Of a stretch of DNA of 64,000 nucleotides, positions 1 to 12,712 are shown piece by piece. This DNA is from Lucifuga dentata. Taxonomy: Eukaryota; Chordata; Actinopteri; Ophidiiformes; Bythitidae. A program made the position numbers and the translations under genes. The notes below the pieces were generated by a model. The model was not told the DNA's origin. It saw nothing but the letters and a program-made list of their open reading frames with translations, and made no database searches. Positions within the stretch are counted from its first letter, which is position 1. The number at the start of each line of letters is the position of its first letter. The stretch is from positions 61,940-125,939 of the forward strand of contig VXCM01000933.1 of assembly GCA_014773175.1 (NCBI GenBank), written 5' to 3'.

Positions 1-140
1 TGGTTTTGTGACTCTGCTGTGCTATTTTCTTAGATTTATGTCCCAGCAGCCTCCATTTAGGCTCCTCCATGGAATGCTGTCTGATGATACAGGGTGACAA
101 TCAGGCAGCGGTACGTTCTAGTTTGCTCTGTTTTCTGCAG

Positions 141-527
141 TACTCCAGCTCGCTCTTGCTCAGAGGAACTCTTCCACCAACCACCAGTCCTTGCAGCATA
201 TGCCACCGTGGTTGCTACAAGCCCCGTCTGCATGTCCACAAAGCATCCTCTTATGACAGACCGGGAGGAGTTGGGACTGAGGAAGGGAAGCACCGGAGTC
301 CTGCGAGTCGCAGATGCAGAGCGAGATGATATGTGGACCCGCCAAACGCTGAGCTCTCCCAAACACGCCACCACCCTAAGTCCCACCCACTTCCTTCCTG
401 TTCCTGCTACCTTGGCATCCACTACCATAACAGCCACCAACACAGGCCAACGGAAGTCAAGAACACTTAGTGAAAGTGGCGAGTCACAAGGAATGTCGCC
501 TTGGTTGGACAACAATCTACCAGCAAC
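141..527 (+). CDS. limch1: limch1 exon (first in window)
   Basis: The acceptor is TTTTCTGCAG before 141 and the donor is GTGAGC at 528. It carries in one base (third codon position) and ends with two bases. It encodes a Ser/Thr/Pro-rich linker containing [17 protein letters not shown] and [16 protein letters not shown], probably disordered and phosphorylatable. Bases 1-140 are the upstream intron. The exact acceptor is the best-scoring one by eye, not proven. Confidence 0.85.
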
Positions 528-1782
528 GTGAGCCTTATTAAGCAACTGCATTACATTTTATGAATTTTCTACATAAACTACAACTAAACAGCCCCACATT
601 GCTCTCAAGGAATCTGCAGTTTCCTTGAGCCTTGAAATTTTCTCTCAGCATGTGACCTTAACCTCAGATGGCGATGATCCCATTTGGATGAAATACTGTA
701 CTACCTGAAGATTGCATGAAATTATTTACATGTAAGAAAGCTGATATTTTTTTGTTTTGCAGCAATTGTTGCATGGAAACTCTCCTTGTTTTCTGCTCTG
801 AAGCCACTAGGAGATGACAGAAGAGGTCTAAGAATGTGGTCTTTGAGAAATTATGCATGACCTTACCTGATAACCTTTGACCTCTTCATGAAACCCAGTA
901 AGAAAAAAAAAAAACTTCAACCAAAACTGACTGGAATTTGAACAGACTTGAAGTATTTTACTGTTTTGCTTTGTTTTGTGTTTTATCATACAAATTCCAT
1001 ATGTTTCTGGGCAGGCTCATATGCATGTATGCATTAATCCATGCATTGATCCAAGCATGCATGCTTGCATGCATGCATTCCTTATATGGCAATGCCAATA
1101 AGAAAAACATCTTCCTACAAAATACAACAGCAGAAAGACATTTTACAACATTCCATATGGCATATAGACATCACACAAAACAACCTGGTCTGATTTTGAT
1201 GTAGCGAGGCTTCTCCTAATTTAGTTTCCCTTTTTTCTCATGTGGTAAGTTGTAGGCCACACGTTCTCTCACACCCCTCCAACATCACAGAGGAAGGTTT
1301 ATTAAGAAAGATCGTGTGTGAAGGTCTCTGTGGTTATAAGACCGAACTTACAAGCAGCAGTCACAGACAGACAGAGAGCCACGTTTCTTTATGTTTTGCC
1401 TTTGTGCTATCTAATAAAAGATGCATGTTTTTTAATAGCTTAGTGTCAGCTGCATTCTAAGATCATTGCCATATGCATCTGTTTTAAGCTAGCCAAGCCC
1501 TTTAGATTGCAGTGCTGCAGTAAACTTGTCTTCTGCTCTGGCTGTGTTTTGGGAAGGACTGCCCCCTTGTGCTCATTTTGTAACTTATTAAACCTCCAGG
1601 ACCTGACACATACATATGTGTGCACAAACCTACAAAGAACACATGCAGAAAACATGATCCATCACACCCTTTTTGGTACACATTTTGTCTTTCATGCATG
1701 AACCCATTGTCATTTTTCATGTCAGTGCTTTGATTTCACGTCTCTGTTGTGTGTGTGCACTTGTGTTCATTTGTGATTGTGT

Positions 1783-1820
<38 letters not shown>

Positions 1821-3583
1821 CATGTTCCCTGTCTTCTGTAGATTCAGCCACACAGCTAGTGTGTCAGATGATCCACAGTAAGTGTCCTGGTTCCACTCAG
1901 AGGCGTAGCCTTTTCTTGGCACCAAACAATGCCGCCAATGCCATCTCAATAAGTCATTTAATCGTTTGTTGTCTCTCACAATTGGATTTTTGCAGAATGC
2001 CAGTGAGAAAATCTGCCGCTGGCATAACTTTTCAGAATCCAGTAACAATTAGCAACAACAATTATTTGGCCAATTTTTGCATGAGGGGAAAAATTACAAG
2101 AATCCGGTGTTTTCACCAGAATTGCATTCTTGTCGTGACAAAAAGACATCTGAAATTGGATTTAGACACCATGTGATTCATGAATGTTTTAATGGATAAA
2201 ACTTCCCAAACCTATTCATTATTGGATGGAATTTTAAAATTCATGAGATCTTCATTAAAACCTGGAAGGAATAAAAACATGACTGGAAAGCAACTAAAAT
2301 TCCTTTGAAGATTCCATGTCATGTGGTTTAGGTGGTGGTTAGGTCAGGCGAAGCTGGGAAACAGAAATTTTTCTCATTTAAACAGATTTTTTCACTTCCA
2401 TGTCCTAAATTAATGTGTTAAGAAGAAATAGAAGGTTAAATGACTTGTCAAGATGGATGTTTTTTGGTGATGTACTCTAACAATCTCAAAGTCAACTCCT
2501 GGTCCTTGGGTGGCACTTGATCACTCATTAGATCTTAAAAAAAAAACAAAAAAAAAAACAAAAACAAAACACTGGTTTTATGCCTCTATAGTCAGTTTCT
2601 CAGATCTATGTGCTGCATGTTTCATATAACACGCTAAACCGCTAGCACATCAAACCCCTTCACCCTGCAGAACATGCCATGGTGTTCCCCTTTGCATGAA
2701 GAAGGAGAGAGGGTTCAGGTGACTCATGCATGTTCGCGAGATGATTTCATTTGGAGGTGCAGATAAAGCTGCAGATATTTCAGCCATTCAGTAAGAGTCC
2801 ACTGATTATATCTGTGCCTGAATTTTCCCCAGCAAAACATAAGCAAAACTTAGTGAAATTACATGCAAGTTATCACTCTTCTGCTGCTTTTTCCTTTTTC
2901 CGCAAGTTGTTGGACATTTTCTTGTGTGAACACTTTAGAAGACAAAGAAGTGTAATGTTACACAATGCTGCAGTTTTCAGCCAAATGTATGTTGATATAT
3001 TTGTATATTTGATATATGTTGGTAATGACTCAGTATTTCTGAGTCTGACAGCAAACTAGTATTTGAGTTTGACCGCCATGACAGTGATTGTTGATTAAAA
3101 TGATTAATATATTAGATAATTTACCCATTCTAGTTCTGTGATGATCTACAGTGGCACTGCATGTTTTCTCTGTCTTTTCTGTGTTCTAAAAATGGATGCT
3201 TTCACATTTCTGACAGAGGAGAACTGTAAATTTTGTGAAACAGTTCAGCATATATAACACGCACACATGCAAACACACACACGCACTCACACACACACAC
3301 AAACTAGAATGTTACAACAACAGTCTATACCCGAAGCTCTTATGCAGTTGCATATTACAGTATATTGATTGGTCCTTTAGCACAAAGCTGATGTGTGCTG
3401 TCTCTCCCTTTGTTAAAATTAATTTGTTCAGCTCATAAAGGAAGAAGGATTTCTTTGTGCTTTTTTTAAACAATTTGTATGCATTGTTCAGTTAGTGATG
3501 TCAAACTATTTTGATATGACAAGTATAACATGACTGTCAGTTGCATGCTGAGCCTTGATAACAGTTAGCATCTCATTTTCCAT

Positions 3584-3634
<51 letters not shown>

Positions 3635-6600
3635 CTCCCTCTCTCTCTCCCTCGCTGTAGGAGTGTAAGTATGATTGACATGCGTGGCGAGGAGGAAGCC
3701 ATCTTGCAGCCCCACAGTCAGGTGCGTCATGAACTGATGCACAACCAGTACAACAAGATGAAGGAAGAGGATGACCACTGGCAGGACGTGAGTTTTAGTT
3801 TTTCCTCTTATTTCACGTGGCGTTTAAGTTTTTATTTTGTTATTTTTGTTTCCTTGGACAATGAAGTCTCATTTGCATAAAACACAATTCCTTTTCCTTG
3901 TCACCATTTTGTATGAGTTTTACAACTTATAGGTAGCACTTTTGCGCTGATGTTGTGAAGCACAAACTCTAAATCCCATCAAACTGTTGAGCTAAGCCCT
4001 CTGGCTTTGTTTTATTTGCAACTCAAACACTCCCAATCTGTTGTGTCAGGACTTGGCTCGATGGAAAAGTCGGAGGAGGAGTATTTCCCAGGACCTGATC
4101 AAGAAGGAGGAGGAGAGGAAGACGATGGAGCGACTGATGTCAGGAGAAATCTGTAACTCCCAGAGGAGGAGAAGTATCAAGACCTACAGGGAAATTGTGG
4201 AGGATAAGTATGTAAAATACAGTTTAATCAGTATTCCAATGAAAATCCAAAGATGCGGGTACACAACAAAATTTTTATCAGTGGGTCTATAACAAACAGG
4301 AGAAGCTTATTGTGATCTACATTAGCAGTGTATCGTGCACAGTGGTGACAGTGTTTCTTCCTGGAGTTCACATAAGTAGGTCTCCTAAATGGAAAAGCAG
4401 GTTTGCTCCTGTTAGCAAAGCAGCAGTAGATCCCTTGGTTTTATAGGTACATCACTCATTTGCTTAATTTGTTGGACTCCAGCTCTGAATATACTTTGAA
4501 ACCCCATTTATATCATCTGATTTTACAAGTAATAATCCAGAAAAGAAAAGAGTTTCTGCATATTACCAACATTTGTGGTCTATTCATTGTTTAGCCTCCA
4601 ATTGCCTTCATGACCACTGATGATTCAAGTATTCTAATGATTAGAAGTCCCTTTTTTTTTTTTTTACTATATTTTCTGTTGATACATTTTGAATTTTGAT
4701 AGGTTTAGCACATTACTTTTGTCTGTTTTGCCATCTTTATGCATCTTTATGTCTCATCTCCTCTGTCAGCTAGCCTGTTTCATTAGCATCTGTAGCTCAG
4801 TGGGTTTTCCCATTGATGGTTTCCTTTCAGAGTACATGTACATGCACGTTAAAGCTTTGATTATACTCTGATTAAGGCATTAAATAATTGGTTTCAGGTG
4901 CCTTTTAAGCATCCTTATTTGATCCAAATCAGCATAAATGGATTTTGGCTTACTCTGACAAACAGACTTAGATTACACAATTGTAAATTGATTAAGGATC
5001 CATTGCCTTATAATCGAAATAAGTTATTTCTACATGCATTTTCTCATTGAGGGGACTCTCCCTCATACTCTGACTAAGCAACGTTTCCATTATATTCAGC
5101 AAACAATGAAGGCTATTAATTCCATCCATGTATACGACTTACTCGCATTTTTGCCTTAATCGCAAAAATAGGAGTATCATGTGCATATTAACATACTGAA
5201 CAGCTAAAACTGGTTCTTGGGGTTTTATCCCACATTATGAGATAATCTGTATCTGTTACTGTTCTCAATAGTAGCTGATACCAATTATCACATGCATGTG
5301 CTGATTTTTTTTTATTATTTTTTTGTGGGGGCGATTTCTGTATTCAGCATATCCCATGAGTCTTACCATTGGCACAGTGACAAAGCCTCAAAAGTACCAT
5401 TAACTTTCTTTTGAAAGATGATACATAAAACTAAGGGGTAATTAAGAGTAAATAAATAAAAGAGTAAAGTAAAGTAAAGAGTAAATAAAGAGTAAAGTAA
5501 ATGGAAGTAAAACGGCGTCGTATCAACTTCTTCACATTTTACACAACATCTGTGCCTGCTCTCTTTTTTTTAATAGGGAGCGTCGTGAGGAGCAGCTGCG
5601 GGAGGCGTACAACAAGGCCAAAACCCCAGAGGAGGCCTCATCAATTCTTCAACGTTACGCTCAGCGTTTCTCCATCAGTGAGACAGTCCTGGAGCGCCTG
5701 CAGCTTCCTAAACTCCTGGACCGCAGAATATCTGCTGATGCCTCCTCACCCTTCCCTATCTCCCTCTCCCCCTCCCCAACCACCCCAGACCCCTTCGACA
5801 TGGACCCCAATGGGCCCATGAAGTACCTGCGGCAGCAGTCCGCCCCAGCTCCAAAGTTCACGTCGACAGTGGAGGCACGGATCGAGGAGTTTTCCAAAGA
5901 CTTGTCCTCACAACACCGACCTCAGATCCGCTCTCGCTCATCTGAGCCACCATCCACCCGGGCGCTGTCACCAAAACCGGTGCCTTTGTTGACGCCCAAG
6001 CCTTATTTGCAGTCATGGCCTACAGGAGCTGAGCCGAGATCCAGCAAGGTGAGATGAGCACACGGATTGGCACACAATCATCTGTCGTTACCTTAGCTGA
6101 TGCATACATCTGTGACCCAGTTTACCAGTGAGAATAGAAGAAAGTAGGAGAAACATGACTGCCAGGAATACAGGGTCACTGCCTCGCAATTAAAAACACA
6201 CGTATGGCACTGTAAGTACTTGCCAGCTTCAAATGACGGTTTCCATGGTGAAATGTGATCTAATTTAAATGCCTAATAGGTTACATTCCTCAGTGTTACT
6301 CTTCTCAGGTGTCCTACATGAGGATGAATATATTTCCTTCTCATACTCAGTCAATAAAATGACAGTTATATCCACAGTAATTCTTTAAGGGCATGTTTTA
6401 GGGCACGGCCATGTTGAGCGTAGCTTCCCACTGTTGTCTGCCCTCTTCTCAGGCTCATGGGCAAATCTCACCCCTGCTCTCTTGGCATTTACATTAGAAT
6501 GCCGGGGAACCGCCATGGGTGATGAGCCGGCTAGTTTGTAAGAAAACACGAGACTTCCCTTCCCAGAAGAAAGCATGTAATGTTTCAATTTAGCACAAAG

Positions 6601-9600
6601 TACTCTCAACGGGATCCGTTTCCTTTTCTGCTGGAAAAAAAAAATTGCCAAATGGCCATATTCAAAATGAGATCCTATGTTTTGGTGTGAAGGGGTGGGA
6701 GCTGTGGGATATTACCAGACCAAATAGAACAGAGCACTTTTCTGGAATGTCTTGTCAGGAGTCTGAGCGGAGCCTGGCTTTGAATGGAGCCCTCTGTTCC
6801 CTATTGACTTAAGACGTTGACAAGTAGGACCCTCTCAATGTGAAGTGGGCTCCCAGTGGACAAAGAGGGCCCACACAGGCTGCTAGGAGAGGGATGAGAA
6901 GGTGGAGATGTGGGGGTGGGGGGGAGCAGACAGAGAGCTTGCGTTCACCCAACTCCACCACTGTGTCTTAAGTTACCGCTCACTAGACGTCCCCCACACA
7001 TACATTACTGCCTCTTTGTCACAGAGGCCAGGACGGTGTCGCAGACTGGATAAAAAGAGACGAGTGGCTAGTAATGACACCAGGAATGAAGGTAGTGGGT
7101 TTTTAGGTGTAGTGTTTGCTTTAATTTTTCAGTTTGACAGTGGTGGAGGAAGTATCTTCACTCAAGAAAAAAATAGAAAGGAGAAATACTCCAATACAAG
7201 TGTCATTTAAATTTTATTTAAGTGAAGATAATTAAGTATTAGCTATAAAATGAACTTAAAGGACCATACTGGTGATTTTGCATGTTTGAGCATACACTTT
7301 ATATTACTGCCAATCATTTTCCAAATCATACTACTGGAGCAGTTTTACAATTTTTTGTTTTTTTCCAACCTTGCAGACTGCCATTGGTTTCAGCTCATTC
7401 CAGTACGCTATTAAAAAAATCAACTTGTAGACACTTGAAACGTGCTTGTGATAGATAATCCTTTACAGCAAACAAGACGTATATTAAAGTTTTTTATCAA
7501 AGCAGCATAGTTTTAGCATTTCAATGTGGATTCAGCACGAAGTTATGCAGAAGAAAATGTATGTCACCACCAGGGAAGCTTGTCCAAGGAGAAGAAATTA
7601 CTGAGAAATTAAAATGACTGCATGTTCTTCAATTGTGCATAGGTGTTAGCAGGCGAAACATTGAATTTTAAGGTTGTATCACCTGAACACATACCGATTT
7701 CTGATTTTTAAATATTAGGCGATTTGGCAAAATAACACAAAAACGAAAATACGGTTTTATGTTTGGAAAAGTGTTTTGCAGTAACATAGCGTGTATGTGG
7801 GGAGTATTTATTGGGCTTAAACATGAAAAATCCCCAATATGGTCCTTTAAGTATACAAAGATGTGACCTTGTATTTCCACTTTTAGGAGCTTTTGTGTTT
7901 TTGATCACCTGAACAAAGAAAGAGGAACAAAAAATACATAATTTGGGGAAGAAAGATCTTGAACAGATGGAAGGGAGGATGGAAGGAAGGAAAGAAAAGA
8001 AAGAAATAAGATGGAAGAAAAAGGGCAAATGATAAGAAGAAAGGAAGAAAGGAAAGAAAATACATTATATCCATGACATTTTAAGAACATGTATTATGTC
8101 TTGAGTGTAAAATCTGATTCTGCAAAGTTTCTTGTAACTGCAGTGGTCAGATTAATATTTTGCTGTAAAAAGTATAGTATTTCCCATTGAAATTTAGTGA
8201 AGTAAAAATATGACGTCTCTAAAATTAAAATACAATCATCTTTGTATCATGGAGAGTACCTGAGGTACTGTACTCACCTGTTGTTGGAAATATGTTGAGC
8301 TGGAATAGTTTGGTTGTAGCAGGTTTGTAGTTTATGTGTTAGGAAGTGTTCTATATACTGTTACTTTTTCTTTTACAGTATTTACAGGAGCTTCCTGAAC
8401 TGTTGAAGCCCAACAGTATAAATATCCAACATTAAACCCATCCTTTTCTGATCCAGGTGGATGGTTTACTCCGAGTCAATGGCGACTTAGGTTGTGATGA
8501 CGTTCCCACCACACCCGAGAGCCAAGGAAGAGAATCTCCTCCTGATTTCCAACCATCTCCCTCCAATACCAGCAACAGCGCAGCAGACGTCCCCACATCA
8601 GCAGCCTCACACACACACAACACACACACCTCCACCGCTGCAGGAAGCCCAGCGTCAACAAAGGCCAAGGACACACAAGGTGGAGCAGAGAACATTCACG
8701 CAGAGAAAGTCGACGAATGCTCCATCCCTCCAAGCCGACCCACATCGCTCCCTACGGTCAGGATCTTTTATTTTCCTTTTATAGGATGATTCAGTGCTGA
8801 GGATTTGCATGGATTTATTTTGATCCTCATTATATTTAAGTGATTATTAAACTCAGAAATCATTTATGGCCTTTACAGGAACTTCAGAAACAAGGAGAAA
8901 GCTTTGTGAAGTCTGCTGCCCAGCAACCATCTGCAGATCTGAGCACTGCTGCCATAGTGACACCTAGTGGTTCGTTATGAAATTGTTTTATTATAGTTAA
9001 TGACTGCCTATTCATGTTTTCGGAAAAATGTAAATATAACATTTATTTTATAGATCATAAACTTTCTATACCAGTTTCAAAACCAGAATTTCAACTTTGA
9101 TACCAAGTCAAAGTATCGACTTTGATGCTTTGTTTGAGCATACATTGACTGTATAATTTTTCATTTAACTGATAAAAATCTTAAAGAACCATACTGGTGA
9201 TTTTTCATCCCAATAAATATTACCTATATACATGTTTCGTTACTGACATTTTCTCAAACATAATACCGTATCTTAGTTTTCCTGTTATTTTGCCAAATCC
9301 CCTAATATTTCAAAATCAAATGTTCAGGTGATACACCCACCTTAAAATTNTATTTTGCCAAATCCCCTAATATTTCAAAATCAAATGTTCAGGTGATACA
9401 CCCACCTTAAAATTCAATGTTTTATCTGCTATTTTGTATGTCCAAATATATCATGAAGATTTAGTTTTTGTACATATCATTGTAACACTGTTAGGTAATG
9501 AAACATTTCGATTCAATAATGAAATTGTGTTGCTCTTGTGCTTTCAGAAGTCAAACAAACCCAGGAACGAACTGAACTACCTAGTCAAAATATCCCCACC

Positions 9601-12600
9601 TCCAGCCTTGTCCAATCAGAGGTCAGCACACAAAAAAATCAACCAGTAACATCACAGGTGAGGCAGCAGGTCAAATGAGTAAATATGCCACCCTACATCT
9701 CAGAACAGCTGTCACATCATCAGACCTTCAACCAGTAATCTGTAAATCTGCCTGCAGATCAGCAAGATTTCCCAGGAGTCACAGACAAAAGAGAGCATGC
9801 CGAGCTTATCTCCTCCATGGTCATTTGGAAATAATCCGCCGTGTGAAAGGAGGACAGGTGAATCCTTTCATCCATTAACCCAAAGCTCTTTTTTCATGCA
9901 TCTTCTCCTCTTCCTCCTCTGAGGTTGACTCGCTCTTCGTTCTCTCTCGCTTTTTTACCCTTTTGCCTTTCAACCTGACGCTATCTTGCTGTTGTGCTGT
10001 AAAGATTTTGGAGTCAGCTGTTGGAGTCCTTTACTGACCTCTACTGGCAACCTGTGGGAATGCAATGACAATGATTGGACTTTGACTTTTTAAAACATAA
10101 AACCTGTTAGGCTGCAGTTGACCAATTACCCTTTGCACTGGGGTGGGTCACACATGGGGGCGGGGCAACATGTGAACACCATCCACGACTACACTATGAA
10201 TCCTAGGAGAAGGGGATTTACATCAAGGATGAGTTCGAGTGAGGATTAGGGTTTGGGATGGGAAAGATAACATGTTGCTCCACCCCTGTGTGTAACTCCG
10301 CCCTAAGCTACAAGTTGTAGAATGACCCTCTAAATATAACACAAGCGGCACCATGAACACCACATTTGACTTCCCCTGTACTGTTGGTGTCCGATCCAGC
10401 TCCAGTTTTGATATCTGTCTATCCCTTCCTTATCATCCTCCTCCTTTCCTTCCCTTCCTTCCTTCCCTCATTCCCTCTTTTCCTCGCAACCACGTTTTTT
10501 GTTTTTTTTTTAATTTTGATGTAGAGTNCATTCCCTCTTTTCCTCCCAACCACGTTTTTTGTTTTTTTTTTAATTTTGATGTAGAGTTTGCAAACAGTGT
10601 CACGTCACCAGTGGCAACCAGCAACCCTAAGTTACGCTGGGACTTCTTCGCTCCTCCAGGTAAACTGTTTCATTCATCGGTGGAGCTCGTCTTTTTCTCC
10701 AGATTCACAGAGTTTCCTGCTGTTTCTGCAAAGCAGCAGCACCTGAGTCCATCACTTGCTTTTCACTCATTTCTAGAGATTTGTGGATCATATGAGATGC
10801 TCTTGCCTGTCAAATATCCTCTGAAGTTTGTCATTTGTACAACTGTATGCACAGTAAAAGAAGTGCATAGTTGTTCCTGGTCTGATTCATCAGTATGTTG
10901 TGATTGTAAAGGATTTTATGCTGCATTCTTGTGAACTCGGACTTGGAATTTCTGACTTCCGACTGGGAAAAATCCCAAGAAACTGCCTCCCTATCAGAAT
11001 TCTGACAAGCTTTACCAACCCTGAGTTCATTATTGACGTCATTTCATCATGGCTGCTCACACAATAAATGTATCTCTGTATAAATAGAGGTTTAGTAGCA
11101 TTTTCTTTAAATCAATCAGCATATGGACAAGTTAATTATTAAAAGTATAGCTCTGGCAATGCAGTAGCTGTTTTGAAATGACAAATAGGTCATAAATGTT
11201 AAAATGTAGTTTTTTATGGTCCAACAGAGCAAACAAGAGTTTTTTCCATGTTGTCTCCCACTTTATTTAGCTCGAAGGCACAGTGATTGTAAACAACCTA
11301 ATTCTGAGGTCGGACTTCCCTGTTACAAGATACAGCGAACACAGCATTACTTCAGACATGAATTTATTTTAAATCCTACAAAATATCATCATGTTTTGTA
11401 GGATTTACTGTTGGAAAGTCTTTTAAAAAAATCATATGAATTAGGACTGAAATAGCAAACATTTATTGATTTGTTTGTCTGTCTTAGCATGTTGCCTTAC
11501 ATCCATTTGTCAATGTTTCACCAAAAGCTACAACATCTGGCTTATATACCAAGAGCCTGGCTTAGATTGGGACTGATTTGGTAACTATTAAAGGCATAGC
11601 TGACTATATGAAAATATAAAACAGAATAAAAACTAAAACAAGAAGTAGGAAGTACACGTCTGACTGATGAGCTCCAGATTTTGTTTTTGTGTTTGGTCAC
11701 TTTCAGAGATTCAGTGTTACCTGTTGTTTCTTTTTGTTTCCTTTCATCTGCATCTTTGCTCCTAAGGTTCTCAAACCTCCACTCGGGGAATTCTCATCCA
11801 AAAATCTGTCCCATCAAAATGGCATTTGGTTTGATTATCTGTTTCCAAAATGTTGTTTAAAATGGGTTTTAATTCCCGCTTCTTCTCACTTTTACTCTGC
11901 AGAGGAGGCGCAGAAAGATCACCGTGGCAACGTGAGTAAAAATCATCATCTCGCTTTATTTTAGTTTGTCATGAGACTTTCAAAAGGCTCATTTACTGTG
12001 TATTTACTTGCTGCTGATCATTGGACTTATCTCCTATAAGGATGTGAGTGATAAAATTAATTTGCTTTAAGAAAACGAAAATGAATTGCAGAATTATTCA
12101 GGTGAGAAGAAATGCTCTCCAGAGACATTATGTACAACATGTTGCGCCAACAGAACCATAAACCAGGAAAAACAATCTAACTCACGAGTCAAAACTGAAC
12201 TGAATAACAGAGACATGCATTCCTAGTTTCTGTCTAGAAGCAGATGATTGCATGTAGTCTGTGCAGCAGAGTATACTATAAAATTTTAAAATGCAATATA
12301 ATATCTTATGCAATCCTATAAAGTGGTAGCAAAAATTGTAGTTGGACTAATTTTTTTTTTTTTACAGTATTTTATATTGACAATCATTTTCTCAGATGAT
12401 TAGTTTTAAGTGCAGTTTTGAGCCAGGTTGTGAAGTCTTACGTCACAGCTCAGAGCTTATGTGCTATATATCGTGCTGATACACATAAACAGCTGCAGCT
12501 TCTAGATGAAGCTGCTGTAGAAAATGGCCGAGACTACTTCTGTTTTCAGTAGAGCTCATCTTTCTCTTTCTCTGTCTTCTCTCTCTTTAGTAGGACTCCT

Positions 12601-12679
12601 TTGGCTAGCATTGGAATAGTGCTGTTGTGGTAGACCAACTATTTCTGTCTTCTCCCGTCCCTCCTTCCTGTCCTCTGGA

Positions 12680-12712
<33 letters not shown>

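Noticed and set aside
1783..1820. CT and other microsatellites as CRISPR-like arrays
   Set aside because: Mono- to tetranucleotide repeats without spacers in a vertebrate genome; no CRISPR is expected or seen.
6902..7210. 102-codon ORF inside the limch1 intron as an extra exon
   Set aside because: No splice sites compatible with the phase-0 junction between 6048 and 8457, and the frame runs into MITE-flanking AT-rich DNA.
10935..11330. Inverted 'TCGGACTT' motifs as MITE ends
   Set aside because: The matching part is too short and the flanks do not pair convincingly.
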